This document shows positions 37,675 through 47,571 of a DNA stretch of 64,000 bases, piece after piece. A model generated the notes under the pieces. It was not told the origin of the DNA. It ran no database searches and saw only the letters and a list, made by a program, of their open reading frames with translations. The position numbers were made by a program, and so were the translations under genes. Each line of letters opens with the position of its first letter. The first letter of the stretch is position 1. The DNA lies in NCBI GenBank assembly GCA_001593865.1, contig LUCB01000004.1:26897-90896 (forward strand). Direction: 5' to 3'. Source of the DNA: Candidatus Bathyarchaeota archaeon B24 (GTDB lineage: Archaea; Thermoproteota; CALKCG01; B24).

Positions 37675-38927
37675 CAAACTACGACACCGTATCCTATGAG
37701 TCTCCATCTGCCGCCTATCCTACGGCTTATCGCTATTCTATGGCCTTTGGGGACGCATACCGGTCTTCTGAGCGTCACCGTTACACGGCTTTCCCTTACA
37801 TCTGTCACGACACCGAGCGTTATCGAGGTCAAAGCGTTAAGAAGAAGCGGCTCTCTAAGCTTGATCTTCTCTACCTTAACCTGCTCCACGGTTCCGACGG
37901 CTCTCTCGAACAGGGATACGTCGACGGTTATTTCCTGAAGAGTCTCAGGCAGGGTTCCAGGTTTACCTAGCACGTTTCCAGCAAGTCTATCAGCCTTGGT
38001 TAGGCTGGGGTCTAAGCTAGTTCCCACGCCTACTAAACCTCCGCATCGTGCCTCTTCGACCGTTCTCCCTCCATGGCGTAGGGATACGACCTTAGTTATC
38101 AAAGACCTATGGGTCGTCCTACCATGTTCAGTAGTTATTATGCCAGGCCTTATCTCGACTTCGTCTCCGACCCTTAGCACACCTTGGACTATCGAGCCGC
38201 CCACAACCCCACCCTGCAGGTCTGCCGGCCTAGTACCTGGCTTGTTTACGTCAAACGACCTTACGATGTACATCAGCGGAGGCTTTGAGAGATCCCTCTT
38301 AGGCGTGGGTATATACTTCTCTATAGCCTCTATGAGATAGTCTATGTTAACCCTATGCTGTGCCGATATGGGTATTATCGGTGCATCTTCCGCCACAGTC
38401 CCTTCGATAAACCTCTTTATTTGACGATAATTTTCCACAGCTTCCTGGGGGGTTACCAGCTCGATCTTATTCTGCACGATCACTATGTTTTTAACACCTA
38501 TGATCTCTAGAGCTGCTAGATGTTCCCTGGTCTGAGGCTGGGGGCAGGGTTCGTTAGCCGCTATAACTAGGATCGCTCCGTCCATGACGGCCGCACCGGA
38601 TAGCATGGTCGCCATCAATATTTCATGGCCTGGAGCGTCTACGAAGCTTACGACTCTTAGGAGCTTAGTCTTAGCCCCGCAGTGCGGGCATGTCGGCTCT
38701 GTCGAGTAGCATCTAGGTGGAGGGCATACCGGGCATTTATAAAAACCCGCGTCGGCGTATCCCAGCTTGATCGTGATACCGCGTTTAAGCTCTTCGCTAT
38801 GTCGGCTTGTCCACACACCTGTAAGAGCCTCTACGAGCGTGGTCTTGCCGTGGTCTACATGCCCCGCTGTACCTATATTGCACTCAGGAGGCTTCTCGAA
38901 AACCCTTGACACAGCTTCATCCCTCAT
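37674..38927 (-). CDS. eif2g: Translation initiation factor aIF2 gamma subunit
   Basis: [57 protein letters not shown]. Confidence 0.97.
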   Translation of the reverse strand: MRDEAVSRVFEKPPECNIGTAGHVDHGKTTLVEALTGVWTSRHSEELKRGITIKLGYADAGFYKCPVCPPPRCYSTEPTCPHCGAKTKLLRVVSFVDAPGHEILMATMLSGAAVMDGAILVIAANEPCPQPQTREHLAALEIIGVKNIVIVQNKIELVTPQEAVENYRQIKRFIEGTVAEDAPIIPISAQHRVNIDYLIEAIEKYIPTPKRDLSKPPLMYIVRSFDVNKPGTRPADLQGGVVGGSIVQGVLRVGDEVEIRPGIITTEHGRTTHRSLITKVVSLRHGGRTVEEARCGGLVGVGTSLDPSLTKADRLAGNVLGKPGTLPETLQEITVDVSLFERAVGTVEQVKVEKIKLREPLLLNALTSITLGVVTDVRESRVTVTLRRPVCVPKGHRIAISRRIGGRWRLIGYGVVV

Positions 38928-39009
38928 TTAAGGAGGAAACCCGTTTTCAACTGATAAACCTTTTCAAGCTTAAAAGTCGGTTACGCGTAATTGGCTTAGG
39001 TGGTTTAGT

Positions 39010-39879
39010 ATGTTGAAGACTAACGAGGATCGGCTTGTTAAAGTCTCTGTTCTAGGAGAGGTTTCAAGCCCTGTCATGCGCTATCCGTATAGGATATCCG
39101 TCAAAGGCGAGCCTATGGTGTTACCGGGTGTAGGCGGTATAAGGTATAACGTGCGGGTGGGAGATCCCGCGGTCGGGTGGATGGCCGACCATGTCGAGCC
39201 TGGTGTGAGCATAAAGGTTTCCGACGTCAACGCTAACATGGCTTTAAACATACTTTCGTGTATAGGCAACGAGGCTATAGTCGTCTCGGGGGATGCTAAG
39301 GGTAGTAAAGGAGTAGTTACAGGGAAGCATGGAGGAATCGAACACGTTATAGTGGACTTTACCCCAGATGTCTTAGATAAGCTAGTCATAGGCGATAAGG
39401 TTCTTGTCAAAGCCTACGGTGTCGGCTTAAAGATTCTAAATCTTCCCGAGGTTAGGGTTATGAATATAGACCCTAAGCTTCTAAAGCTTATGGATTTAAA
39501 GATAGTCGAAGGCTTTCTCGAAGTACCTGTTACGCATCTCGTTCCGGCTTCGATCATGGGTTCAGGCTTAGGTGCTGTGCAAACCTACAGCGGAGATTAC
39601 GATATCCAGCTGTTCGACGAGGAGACGGTTAAGAAATACCACTTAGAAGACCTCCGGCTCGGAGACCTGGTAGCTATAATGAACGCGGAGCACACTTATG
39701 GTCGCATCTACCGTAGCGGGGCTGTCTCGATAGGTGTAGTAGTCCATACAGATTGTGTGATGGCTGGACATGGACCCGGCGTGACGACTATAATGACCTC
39801 AGGTAGTGGAAAGATAAAGCCTAGGATAGACCCTGAAGCTAATATAGCAAAGCTTCTAAACCTGAGAGACGACATCTAA
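39010..39879 (+). CDS. DUF4438 family protein
   Basis: YRISVKGEPMVLPGVGGIRYNVRVGDPAVGWMADHVEPGVSIK...GHGPGVTTIMTSGSG. Confidence 0.75.
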   Translation: MLKTNEDRLVKVSVLGEVSSPVMRYPYRISVKGEPMVLPGVGGIRYNVRVGDPAVGWMADHVEPGVSIKVSDVNANMALNILSCIGNEAIVVSGDAKGSKGVVTGKHGGIEHVIVDFTPDVLDKLVIGDKVLVKAYGVGLKILNLPEVRVMNIDPKLLKLMDLKIVEGFLEVPVTHLVPASIMGSGLGAVQTYSGDYDIQLFDEETVKKYHLEDLRLGDLVAIMNAEHTYGRIYRSGAVSIGVVVHTDCVMAGHGPGVTTIMTSGSGKIKPRIDPEANIAKLLNLRDDI

Positions 39880-40014
39880 AATGATGTCGCTTTATTTTTT
39901 CTACGTTGCTTTATGTCGAAAACCGTCTACATGACCGTCTAGGATCCTCTACTTTTCTCGAAGATTTTGCAGTCGAAGACCGTCTTCAGAACGGATAAAT
40001 TTGTCGAGTCTAGT

Positions 40015-40026
40015 TAGGTTAACCTA
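40015..40026. promoter_or_regulatory. 12-bp perfect palindrome TAGGTTAACCTA upstream of wHTH gene
   Basis: Direct reading; overlaps the start of the SD sequence AGGAGGTG. Confidence 0.4.
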
Positions 40027-40040
40027 GGAGGTGTTTAGGT

Positions 40041-40850
40041 CTGACCTTATCGGAGGAGGATTTAGACCTCATGTTTTCAGCTTTAAGCCACGGCGCCAGG
40101 AGGGCTGTTGTGAAAAACTTAGGTGAGCAAGGTGTTCTATCTTTCTCCCAGCTCATGGAAGCGGCGGGGATAGAGGAAACCGGCACTTTCGGTTTTCACC
40201 TGAAGAAAACTGAGCCCCTTCTAGAGAAGCTCCCTGATGGTAGGTATAAGCTCTCTAAGCTTGGTGAAAAAGCGTATAGAGTCATGTTGTTTCTCGAAAA
40301 GCCTGAGGCCTTTAGTATGCCTTCTAAGAAACCTGAGGAAGGGGTTAAAGAACTTAGGTCGCTAAACAGGCTTCTCCTAGACGCCGAACGACTCGGTAGA
40401 TACGATAAAGTCGTCATCAGAGACTGCTATGAGGTTCTGATAGACTCAGATGTCACACCTGAGCTTTTCAGAAATAAGGTTCTATCCATAAGGGAGGTCG
40501 GCAGGATAGTTTGCCCCAAAGAGCTTCACAAGGCTGTTTTAAGCAGGATTGAGCGTGGATGTGATGTCGTCGAAACATACGAGGGGGAACTCCCTTTAGA
40601 AGCTTTAGAAGGAAAGTATCCAAGACACTTAGGAAACTACAGCGAGCTTGTCGTAGATGTTTCAAGGCTTAGACCAGGTACACGTATAGAGAACTATGGT
40701 CACCTAACCCTAAAGGAGGTTACGGAGGAAAACGTCGGTAAAATAGCGGGTATAGAGAACTACGGCGTAATCAAGGTTCCGAAAGGTTTCAAAGAACTAG
40801 TTTTAACAAGAGTTACTAGCAACTACGGGATAGTCACAGAGTACGAATAA
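40041..40850 (+). CDS. wHTH (ArsR-like) protein with C-terminal repeat/beta-rich domain; probable CTG start
   Basis: Frame open from 40023: CTG-ACC-TTA-TCG-GAG-GAG-GAT-TTA-GAC-CTC-ATG = LTLSEEDLDLMFSALSHGARRAVVKNLG; SD GGAGGTG at 40027-40033. Confidence 0.65.
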   Translation: MTLSEEDLDLMFSALSHGARRAVVKNLGEQGVLSFSQLMEAAGIEETGTFGFHLKKTEPLLEKLPDGRYKLSKLGEKAYRVMLFLEKPEAFSMPSKKPEEGVKELRSLNRLLLDAERLGRYDKVVIRDCYEVLIDSDVTPELFRNKVLSIREVGRIVCPKELHKAVLSRIERGCDVVETYEGELPLEALEGKYPRHLGNYSELVVDVSRLRPGTRIENYGHLTLKEVTEENVGKIAGIENYGVIKVPKGFKELVLTRVTSNYGIVTEYE

Positions 40851-40858
40851 CTGATAGA

Positions 40859-41878
40859 TTAATATGGTTTCACAGCTCTACCCTCGTATACGCTATTCCA
40901 GACGGCTTCGGCTAGTTTGAGGGCTTTAAATCCATCCTCTATACTGGGCTTCGGAGGCTTATCCTCTAAAACGGAGTCTATGAAGTGCTCTATTTCGCCG
41001 TAGTATCCTCTGAGGTATCTGCTCTGATATTCTAAGCTTGGTAAATGGTTTATCTCCCAGAAGTAGCCCTGGTTTGCAGCCTTGAACTCCTCTGTTTCGA
41101 TCCATAACCCCCTCGGATAGTATTTAACCTGAGACGCCATATCGTCGACGAAGATGAACGACTCGTCTCCTGTGACCTCTACGTATTCATCTATCTTCAG
41201 CCAAGACTGGCATGAGTTTAGGTTCATGACACCGGTCGCGCCGTTTCTAAACGTTACGAGTATCGAATACGAGAACTTCGTGTCCGTTAACGTATGGAGT
41301 TTAGCATAGACCTCCTCGACCTCGCCGACTAGAAACCTTATGAGGTCAAAGTGATGAACTGCCTGACCGATCAGAAAGGCTTTAGCCGGTGGTTCTATAC
41401 CCCAGACGGAGCCGTAGGGACCGTTAGCAAATTTAGTCGATATATGAGTGACCTTACCTAGCCACAGCTTATCTATGACCGTTTTAGCAAGCCTGTAACC
41501 GACCGAAAATCTTTTCATAAACGCTACCATAACGAAGCGTCCAGAACTCTTAGACGCTTCCATAAGCTTGTACGCTTGGTTCGAGTTTAACGCCGGAGGC
41601 TTTTCCACAAATACGTGGATGCCTGATTTTAGACACTCAAGCCCAGCCTCATAATGCAAAGCAGGATGTCCGACGATGAAAACCGCATCTAGATCCTCCC
41701 TCCCTATCATCCGGCTATAATCGGTATACCACTTACGGAAACCAAATAATCTCGCATTCTTCTCGGCTTTCTCAGCTATAATGTCACAAGTTGCTACAAG
41801 CTCGATTTTATCGGCAAAGTATCTTAAACAAGGATACAGATTTTCCGTCGAATGAGAGCCACAACCTATAAACCCCAC
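40859..41878 (-). CDS. Gfo/Idh/MocA-family oxidoreductase
   Basis: MGFIGCGSHSTENLYPCL; GIHVFVEKPPALNSNQA. Confidence 0.9.
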   Translation of the reverse strand: MGFIGCGSHSTENLYPCLRYFADKIELVATCDIIAEKAEKNARLFGFRKWYTDYSRMIGREDLDAVFIVGHPALHYEAGLECLKSGIHVFVEKPPALNSNQAYKLMEASKSSGRFVMVAFMKRFSVGYRLAKTVIDKLWLGKVTHISTKFANGPYGSVWGIEPPAKAFLIGQAVHHFDLIRFLVGEVEEVYAKLHTLTDTKFSYSILVTFRNGATGVMNLNSCQSWLKIDEYVEVTGDESFIFVDDMASQVKYYPRGLWIETEEFKAANQGYFWEINHLPSLEYQSRYLRGYYGEIEHFIDSVLEDKPPKPSIEDGFKALKLAEAVWNSVYEGRAVKPY

Positions 41879-42209
41879 TCTAACCTTGTTCAGGAAAAAT
41901 CACCATAAACCAATATTAAGGTTGTTACTTAAAACCTTATGACCGGTTTAATGGTTAAAAAATAGTTCCGTGAGGACGAAAGAGGTTTAGCGATTATCCT
42001 TCTGAGCCCCTTCTTTATGTTTTGAGAACTCTAGCCATGTAAAACTCTCTGGTCCTCATTTTGAACGTTGAGTACGCCGTTCGATGTTGCTGATAAGCCG
42101 TTCATTAACCCCTCCAGTCCATAACCCTCAACTTGAAAAATAACAGAGAAGAAAAAGAAAATTTAATTTAGTCTAAATCGCTCCACAAAGTGATGACTGA
42201 AACTGCTTA

Positions 42210-43553
42210 ATGGAGGGAAATACCTTGTTTAAGAGTATTAGTGCCGGGGTTGCACGCGTAAATATTACACCAAGCGTTGGGTTTGACAATATGGGTGACT
42301 ACTTACGGCTCAAACCTGCTATCGGCGTAGGCAATGAACTTTACGCTAAAACCATAGTCTTCGACGATGGTGAAAACCGGGTCGCCCTTGTGACGGCGGA
42401 CATTATAGGCTTCCCAGAAGACCTAGTGAACGATATACGGAGACGTGTCGAACAACTTACAGGAATCGAGGGAAAGAACATTCTCCTCAGCGCCTCCCAC
42501 ACTCATTCCGGTCCCGCGATCACATCCAAGGACAAACCTGCACGGGAATATCTCGTTGAATTGGCGAAGAAGATAGCCGGGATAGTCTATATGGCAGATC
42601 AGAACAAGCAGGAAGTGCTCATCGGCGCAGGTGTCGGCGAAGCCAAAGTTTCCATAAACCGGTGGCAGAGGACTCCTACAGGCGTAAGATGGGGTCCTAA
42701 CCCTGACGCTCCGGTGGACCACTCCGTAGGTGTGCTCCGTGTGGATAAGCTCAACGGTGAACCACTCGCCATACTCGTTAACTACGCTTGCCACCCATCC
42801 ATTATGGGTGCAAACAACCTTCTCTACTCAGGCGACTACGCCAGTTACGTCCAGAGTGTGATTGAAAAGGTTTACGATGGGGTGACCGCGCTCTTCAGCA
42901 ACGGGGCTGGAGGAGATGTCAAGATAGCTGTGCTCACCGAAGACGGCTCCCAGTTCCGCTATGCCAACCTAGAAGATTGCCGCCGCTTCGGAACGATAAT
43001 CGCTGCCGAAGCCATCAAGGTTGCAGAGAGCATTAAAACTAAGCCTGTTAAACGGGTGAGCGCACGGACCAAGCGTGTAGACCTTCCACTCGCCCCTCTT
43101 CCCAGCCCAGAAGACGTAGAGGCCGAGCTATCAAGGCTCGAGAAGGAAATAGCTGAACTTGAGGCTCAGGGTAAAGATGCATACGAGAAGAGGCTACACC
43201 TTGAGTGGGCGCAGAGGACGTTGACCGCCCTGAGAAGCAAGACAGCACCCACGTCGATTCCAGCGGAAGTGCAAATGTTGCGGATAGGGGAGGAGATAGC
43301 CTTCTTCGCCGTGCCTGGAGAGTTATTCGTGGAGGTGGGGTTAAAGATCAAAGAAGCGATGGGGCTACCAGGTTCCTTCGTAGTAGCGTATGCAAACGGA
43401 TATATCGGATATCTCCCGTCGAAACGGGCTGAGGAGTGGGGATGGTGTGCACATGACGACTCCTACAAGACCACAACCCGACCAGCTAACTTCTCCGGCC
43501 GCATCGAAGACATACTCGTCGCGGCAGCTAAGGAGCTTCTTTCAAACAGTTGA
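42210..43553 (+). CDS. Neutral ceramidase-like / alkaline non-lysosomal ceramidase-family protein
   Basis: AGVARVNITPSVGF; VTADIIGFPEDLV; LLSASHTHSGPA; YACHPSIMG. Confidence 0.82.
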   Translation: MEGNTLFKSISAGVARVNITPSVGFDNMGDYLRLKPAIGVGNELYAKTIVFDDGENRVALVTADIIGFPEDLVNDIRRRVEQLTGIEGKNILLSASHTHSGPAITSKDKPAREYLVELAKKIAGIVYMADQNKQEVLIGAGVGEAKVSINRWQRTPTGVRWGPNPDAPVDHSVGVLRVDKLNGEPLAILVNYACHPSIMGANNLLYSGDYASYVQSVIEKVYDGVTALFSNGAGGDVKIAVLTEDGSQFRYANLEDCRRFGTIIAAEAIKVAESIKTKPVKRVSARTKRVDLPLAPLPSPEDVEAELSRLEKEIAELEAQGKDAYEKRLHLEWAQRTLTALRSKTAPTSIPAEVQMLRIGEEIAFFAVPGELFVEVGLKIKEAMGLPGSFVVAYANGYIGYLPSKRAEEWGWCAHDDSYKTTTRPANFSGRIEDILVAAAKELLSNS

Positions 43554-43610
43554 TGATTAAAGGAAAAATCTGGACGTGAAGTAACGGTGAGATACCCTGT
43601 TTTACATCGA

Positions 43611-43630
43611 GCTCAGGCGGTTCCCTGAGC
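43611..43630. terminator. Hairpin GCTCAGG-CGGTTC-CCTGAGC downstream of the ceramidase-like gene
   Basis: 7-bp perfect stem, 6-nt loop; function not certain. Confidence 0.3.
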
Positions 43631-43681
43631 CGTCATAAAGCCTAGGGGATCAAGTAATGGAAGGTTCCCTGTGTTTAAACA

Positions 43682-43732
43682 ATATAATCGACTTATGGCG
43701 ATATGACTTCCTAGCTGGAAAGTCGATTATAT
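43682..43732. repeat. 13-bp perfect inverted repeat ATATAATCGACTT...AAGTCGATTATAT
   Basis: Arms 43682-43694 and 43720-43732, 25-nt spacer. Confidence 0.7.
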
Positions 43733-43789
43733 GATAACCTTAATATTGTGACTTAATATATGATGGAAAATATTCTTTGACCGTCTAAA

Positions 43790-45253
43790 TTACCCTTTAG
43801 CTACTGCTATCGGCACTAATCTAGCGACTTTTGTAGCTATCCCTACGTTATGGCTTACCTCCGCTACGGCGTCGCAGGGCTTGTAGGCTCCTGAGGCTTC
43901 TTCGCTTAAGACTCTCAAGCTCGCCGCCTCGACTAGGATCCCTCTACGCTCCATATCCCGCTTGATCTCGGAACCTCTCCACTGACGTTTAGCCCTAGCC
44001 CTAGATAGTAATCGCCCAGCTCCGTGCGCCGTAGAACCGAACGTCAGCTCCATAGCTTTCTGGGTTCCGAGTAGAACCCAGCTTGAGTCGGCCATAGAGC
44101 CCGGGAGCAGAACCGGCTGACCTATGTCCCTATATTTCGTAGGTAGCTCCGGTCTACCGGCTGGGAACGCTCTTGTGGCGCCTTTCCTATGCACATAGAC
44201 CTTTCTCTTAGTCCCCTTATCGTCGACTATGTGCTCCTCGAGCTTAGCTATGTTGTGCGCCACGTCGTAGACTAAATGCATACCTAGATCCTCTGGATCC
44301 GTCTTGAAGACGCGGCTGAAGCTCTCTCTGACCCAGTGCATTATCGCCTGCCTGTTGGCGAACGCATAGTTTATACCGCATTTCATAGCCGCGATATAAT
44401 CCTGCGCCTCTCTGCTAGTAGCCGGTGCGCATGCAAGCTCCCTGTCGGGCGGATGAATCCCGTACTTATGCATGGCACGCTCCATAACCCGCAGGTAGTC
44501 GGAGCATATCTGGTGTCCAAACCCCCTAGACCCCGTGTGGATGAGGACCACGACTTGCCCCTCATGCTCTATACCGAAGGTCCTAGCGGCTCTAGGGTCT
44601 TCTATACGGTCCACCACATCTATTTCTAGGAAGTGGTTTCCGGAACCTAACGTGCCTATCTGAGCTGCTCCACGGCTCCTAGCCGTGTTGCTAACCTTAC
44701 TCGGGTCCGCCCCCTCTATACCCCCTCTCTCCTCGCAATAATCTAGGTCTTCATCCCATCCAAGCCCGTGTCTCACGACCCAGCCGGCGCCCTCGACCAT
44801 GAGGTCGTCTATATCCCTGCCTGTGACCCTAAAGTCTTTCCTACGGCTACCTAATCCGCAGGGAACGTTTCTGAAGAGAGTCGCTATAAGTTGCTTGAGA
44901 ACCGGTCTGACATCCTTCTCGCTGAGGTTTGTCCTGACGAGCCTGACACCGCAGTTGATGTCGTAGCCTACTCCGCCTGGGCTTACCACACCGTTCTCCG
45001 CGTCGAAGGCTGCGACTCCGCCTATCGGAAACCCGTAGCCCTCGTGTCCGTCTGGAAGGGTTATACTGTACTTGTATATACCCGGTAACGTAGCTACGTT
45101 AGCGCATTGTATAAGGGTTCTGTCAGACCGCATCTTGGTTAAAAGTTGCTCGCTGGCGAGTACCAGCCCCGGGACTCTCATACCTGACTTGTAGTTCTGG
45201 GGGATACGCCACATATAGCGGTCTATCCTCTGAAGAGGAACTCTTTCACTCAA
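43790..45253 (-). CDS. rtcB: RNA-splicing ligase RtcB (no intein)
   Basis: LPDGHEGYGFPIGGVAAFDAENGVVSPGGVGYDINCGVRLVRTNL; GTLGSGNHFLEI; VLIHTGSRGFGHQI. Confidence 0.97.
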   Translation of the reverse strand: MSERVPLQRIDRYMWRIPQNYKSGMRVPGLVLASEQLLTKMRSDRTLIQCANVATLPGIYKYSITLPDGHEGYGFPIGGVAAFDAENGVVSPGGVGYDINCGVRLVRTNLSEKDVRPVLKQLIATLFRNVPCGLGSRRKDFRVTGRDIDDLMVEGAGWVVRHGLGWDEDLDYCEERGGIEGADPSKVSNTARSRGAAQIGTLGSGNHFLEIDVVDRIEDPRAARTFGIEHEGQVVVLIHTGSRGFGHQICSDYLRVMERAMHKYGIHPPDRELACAPATSREAQDYIAAMKCGINYAFANRQAIMHWVRESFSRVFKTDPEDLGMHLVYDVAHNIAKLEEHIVDDKGTKRKVYVHRKGATRAFPAGRPELPTKYRDIGQPVLLPGSMADSSWVLLGTQKAMELTFGSTAHGAGRLLSRARAKRQWRGSEIKRDMERRGILVEAASLRVLSEEASGAYKPCDAVAEVSHNVGIATKVARLVPIAVAKG

Positions 45254-45354
45254 CTAAACACCTCCTGAAGGGAGCATCTGTCGGTCTCCCTCTTTAGAAG
45301 GGAGAATCCTAAATTAAGCTAGCTTACCATCACTCTAATAAATTTATCCACAAC

Positions 45355-45570
45355 CTAAGTCCCCGCGGCCATGTATCTCCACTTCTTAAGAAGACTATCC
45401 TTCTTAAGCCTCTTCTTAACGAGCTTGTAATGCTCCTTACACAGGTATACTCTGCCTTGGCCGCCTACTTTAAGCCCAGACCTTGCGACGACTTCTCTCG
45501 ACAAAGACCTAACCGCGGCTCTACCGCATCCCGCGACATCGCAGAGCTTACCTTTAGCTACCTTGCCCAC
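45355..45570 (-). CDS. Small Cys/His zinc-binding, Lys-rich protein
   Basis: KLCDVAGCGRAAVRSLSREVVARSGLKVGGQGRVYLCKEHYKLVKKRLKK: CxxxxC...CxxH pattern. Confidence 0.6.
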   Translation of the reverse strand: MGKVAKGKLCDVAGCGRAAVRSLSREVVARSGLKVGGQGRVYLCKEHYKLVKKRLKKDSLLKKWRYMAAGT

Positions 45571-45604
45571 AAACCACCTATAGAGTTTAAGGGTTTGATT
45601 AAGT

Positions 45605-46381
45605 TTACCTTGGAACTAAGATGGATACTAGGGTGAGAACTAGGTCGCCCACAGGGATAAGCAGTAACCCGGCCGTTATAAAAGTTATAAAGGGGATGGT
45701 CGGTGTAGCCAAGACACCGTCGGTGTAGAGCCCTTTAGCGACGTAAGGCTCCAGCTCTTTCATAAGCTCCTCCTTATCGACCTCCGCCTTCATGAAATAT
45801 ATGGGTCTTCTGACGACATCACCGTCAGCCTTTACGGGGCGCTCGGCCGGGTAGTATCCGACTTTTCTCCTGAGCGTCTCAAGCGAGACGCGTCTCGTCG
45901 TCAGGAGTAGAACAACAGTCGATATGGGGCCTTTGAGCTGTAGCCCCTCAAACGGGTTTCGACCTCTAGCCAGGTCCGTTAGGTTCAGGGTTAGAATGGC
46001 TAAGGGATAGCATAGCGATAGTATAAGCGAGTTATCGAATATGGTCAAAACGGGTATCGGGGTCGACACGGTCATCTGTCTAAACCAGGTGGGATACTTG
46101 GGTATGGTTAAGGATAGAAACATGAGGGCTTTCGAGTCGGCTCCTCCGAAAAAGCCCATGTAGAACAGGGCTAAGCCCAGAACCGAGCCTACGGCTATCG
46201 AGACTGCTAGGCTTAAAACCGAGAGCGCCCCCGTCAGGATCTCTAGCCCCGTCATGGCTAGGCTGAAAATGAACCCTACCACCCAAAACTTATCCGGCAC
46301 CTCCCTAGTCTTGATGTCGAGTATCGTGGATGGGATCAAGACGGCGAGCGACAGCATAGCCTTGGGTATGAACAGATCCAT
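45605..46381 (-). CDS. A24-family prepilin/preflagellin peptidase
   Basis: IPSTILDIKTREVPDKFWVVGF; FGGADSKALMFLSL (GxGD-like). Confidence 0.87.
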   Translation of the reverse strand: MDLFIPKAMLSLAVLIPSTILDIKTREVPDKFWVVGFIFSLAMTGLEILTGALSVLSLAVSIAVGSVLGLALFYMGFFGGADSKALMFLSLTIPKYPTWFRQMTVSTPIPVLTIFDNSLILSLCYPLAILTLNLTDLARGRNPFEGLQLKGPISTVVLLLTTRRVSLETLRRKVGYYPAERPVKADGDVVRRPIYFMKAEVDKEELMKELEPYVAKGLYTDGVLATPTIPFITFITAGLLLIPVGDLVLTLVSILVPR

Positions 46382-46418
46382 CCTTCCGAAACCTTGATCG
46401 ACCCCTTTTAATTAAACG

Positions 46419-47523
46419 TTACGTACTAGAATGGCTGTCTGAAAGTTTAAGCCGCTGTTTTCTAAGCTTATCTAGGTCCTCGGGTATCCTAAACACCCCA
46501 TACTCCGTTATTATCGCGGATACGAGCTCTGAAGGCGTCACGTCGAAAGCCGGGTTCAAAGCTCTAGCTCCCAGGGGAGCGATCCTACGACCGCATATCT
46601 CTAACACCTCCTCCTCGCTTCTGAACTCTATGACTATGTCTTCCCCCCGTTTAAGCCTAGGGTCTATTGTGGACATCGGAGCTGCGACGTAAAACGGTAT
46701 GTTGTGGTGTTTAGCTAACACGGCGATCGTGTAGGTTCCTATCTTATTAGCCACATCACCGTTAAGCGTTATCCTATCCGCTCCTACGACAACCTTATCT
46801 ACAAGACCCCTAGACATGAGGAAGCCGACCATGCTATCTGTTATGAGCCTAAACTCCACCCCGTCTCTGAGGAGTTCAAAGGCGGTTAACCTCGCGCCTT
46901 GGAGAACAGGTCTAGTCTCTGTAGCATAGACTTTCAACCGCAACCCCCTAGATATCGCAGACCTTATGACTCCAAGGGCTGTACCATAGCCAGTTGTGGC
47001 AAGTGCCCCCGCATTCTGCTGGCGTTTAAAGCCATTTACAGTGCGTGAGCACCCTATCTCCGTCCTCTAACAGCTCCGCTCCATAGTCGCCTATACGCCT
47101 GTTAACCTCATAGTCCTCCTTCCATATGGCTAAGGCCTCTTCGAGTATAAGCTTCTTAGCTTCTTCGACGGTTTCGGCTTCACGCGCTTTCGAGATAACC
47201 CTGTCCAAAGCCCAGAAGAGGTTTACCGCTGTCGGACGGGTGGAGGCTAAAACCCGATATGCCTTTATCAGGTCGTCCATAAGGTCTTTAAGGGTTGTTT
47301 TCTCAGACCGATAGGCTGCGAGGGCGAGGCCGAAGGCCGCTGCAGAGCCTATGGCTGGAGCCCCTCTTATGGCCATGCTCTTTATAGCATCGGCCATCTC
47401 CTCTACGGTTCGTATCTTGAGGAGTTTAAACTCATGAGGTAGTGCTCTCTGGTCTATAGTCACAACCTCTCCGTCTTCCCATTTTATGGTCCTAAACGTG
47501 AAAAAGCTTTCCGTATGCATCAT
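46419..47523 (-). CDS. mtnA: Methylthioribose-1-phosphate isomerase-like (eIF2B family), interrupted by a 22-nt putative BHB intron; ORF-track halves are 47026..47523 and 46419..46943
   Basis: N-half [26 protein letters not shown]...GDRVLTHC; C-half [48 protein letters not shown]...[20 protein letters not shown]. Confidence 0.88.
47014..47035 (-). other. Putative 22-nt archaeal BHB mRNA intron in mtnA (junction ambiguous by up to 2 nt, equivalent 47016-47037)
   Basis: RNA: GUGCUCACGCA-CUGU-AA^A-UGGC-UUUAAAC-GCCA-GCAG-AA^U-GCGGGGGCAC; excision gives CAC UGU AAU GCG GGG GCA = H C N A G A. Confidence 0.75.
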
Positions 47524-47571
47524 AAACCGAATTAGTCTCCAGGATGTCTATAAGCGTTTAGCCGGTTCCCT

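Noticed and set aside
41950-42060. Possible C/D sRNA (GUGAGGA ... CUGA) in the 41.9-42.2 kb spacer
   Set aside because: Box C has a mismatch, no clear C'/D' pair, too weak to call
42186-42196. GTGATGACTGA resembling adjacent C and D boxes
   Set aside because: No room for a guide; overlaps the translation initiation region of the ceramidase-like gene
43790-45253. Possible intein in RtcB
   Set aside because: 487 aa, contiguous motifs, normal intein-less size
46419-47523. mtnA as a simple pseudogene or sequencing frameshift
   Set aside because: Interruption is a discrete 22-nt block with BHB folding and both halves otherwise fully conserved; single-base errors cannot explain it. Pseudogene by insertion remains formally possible
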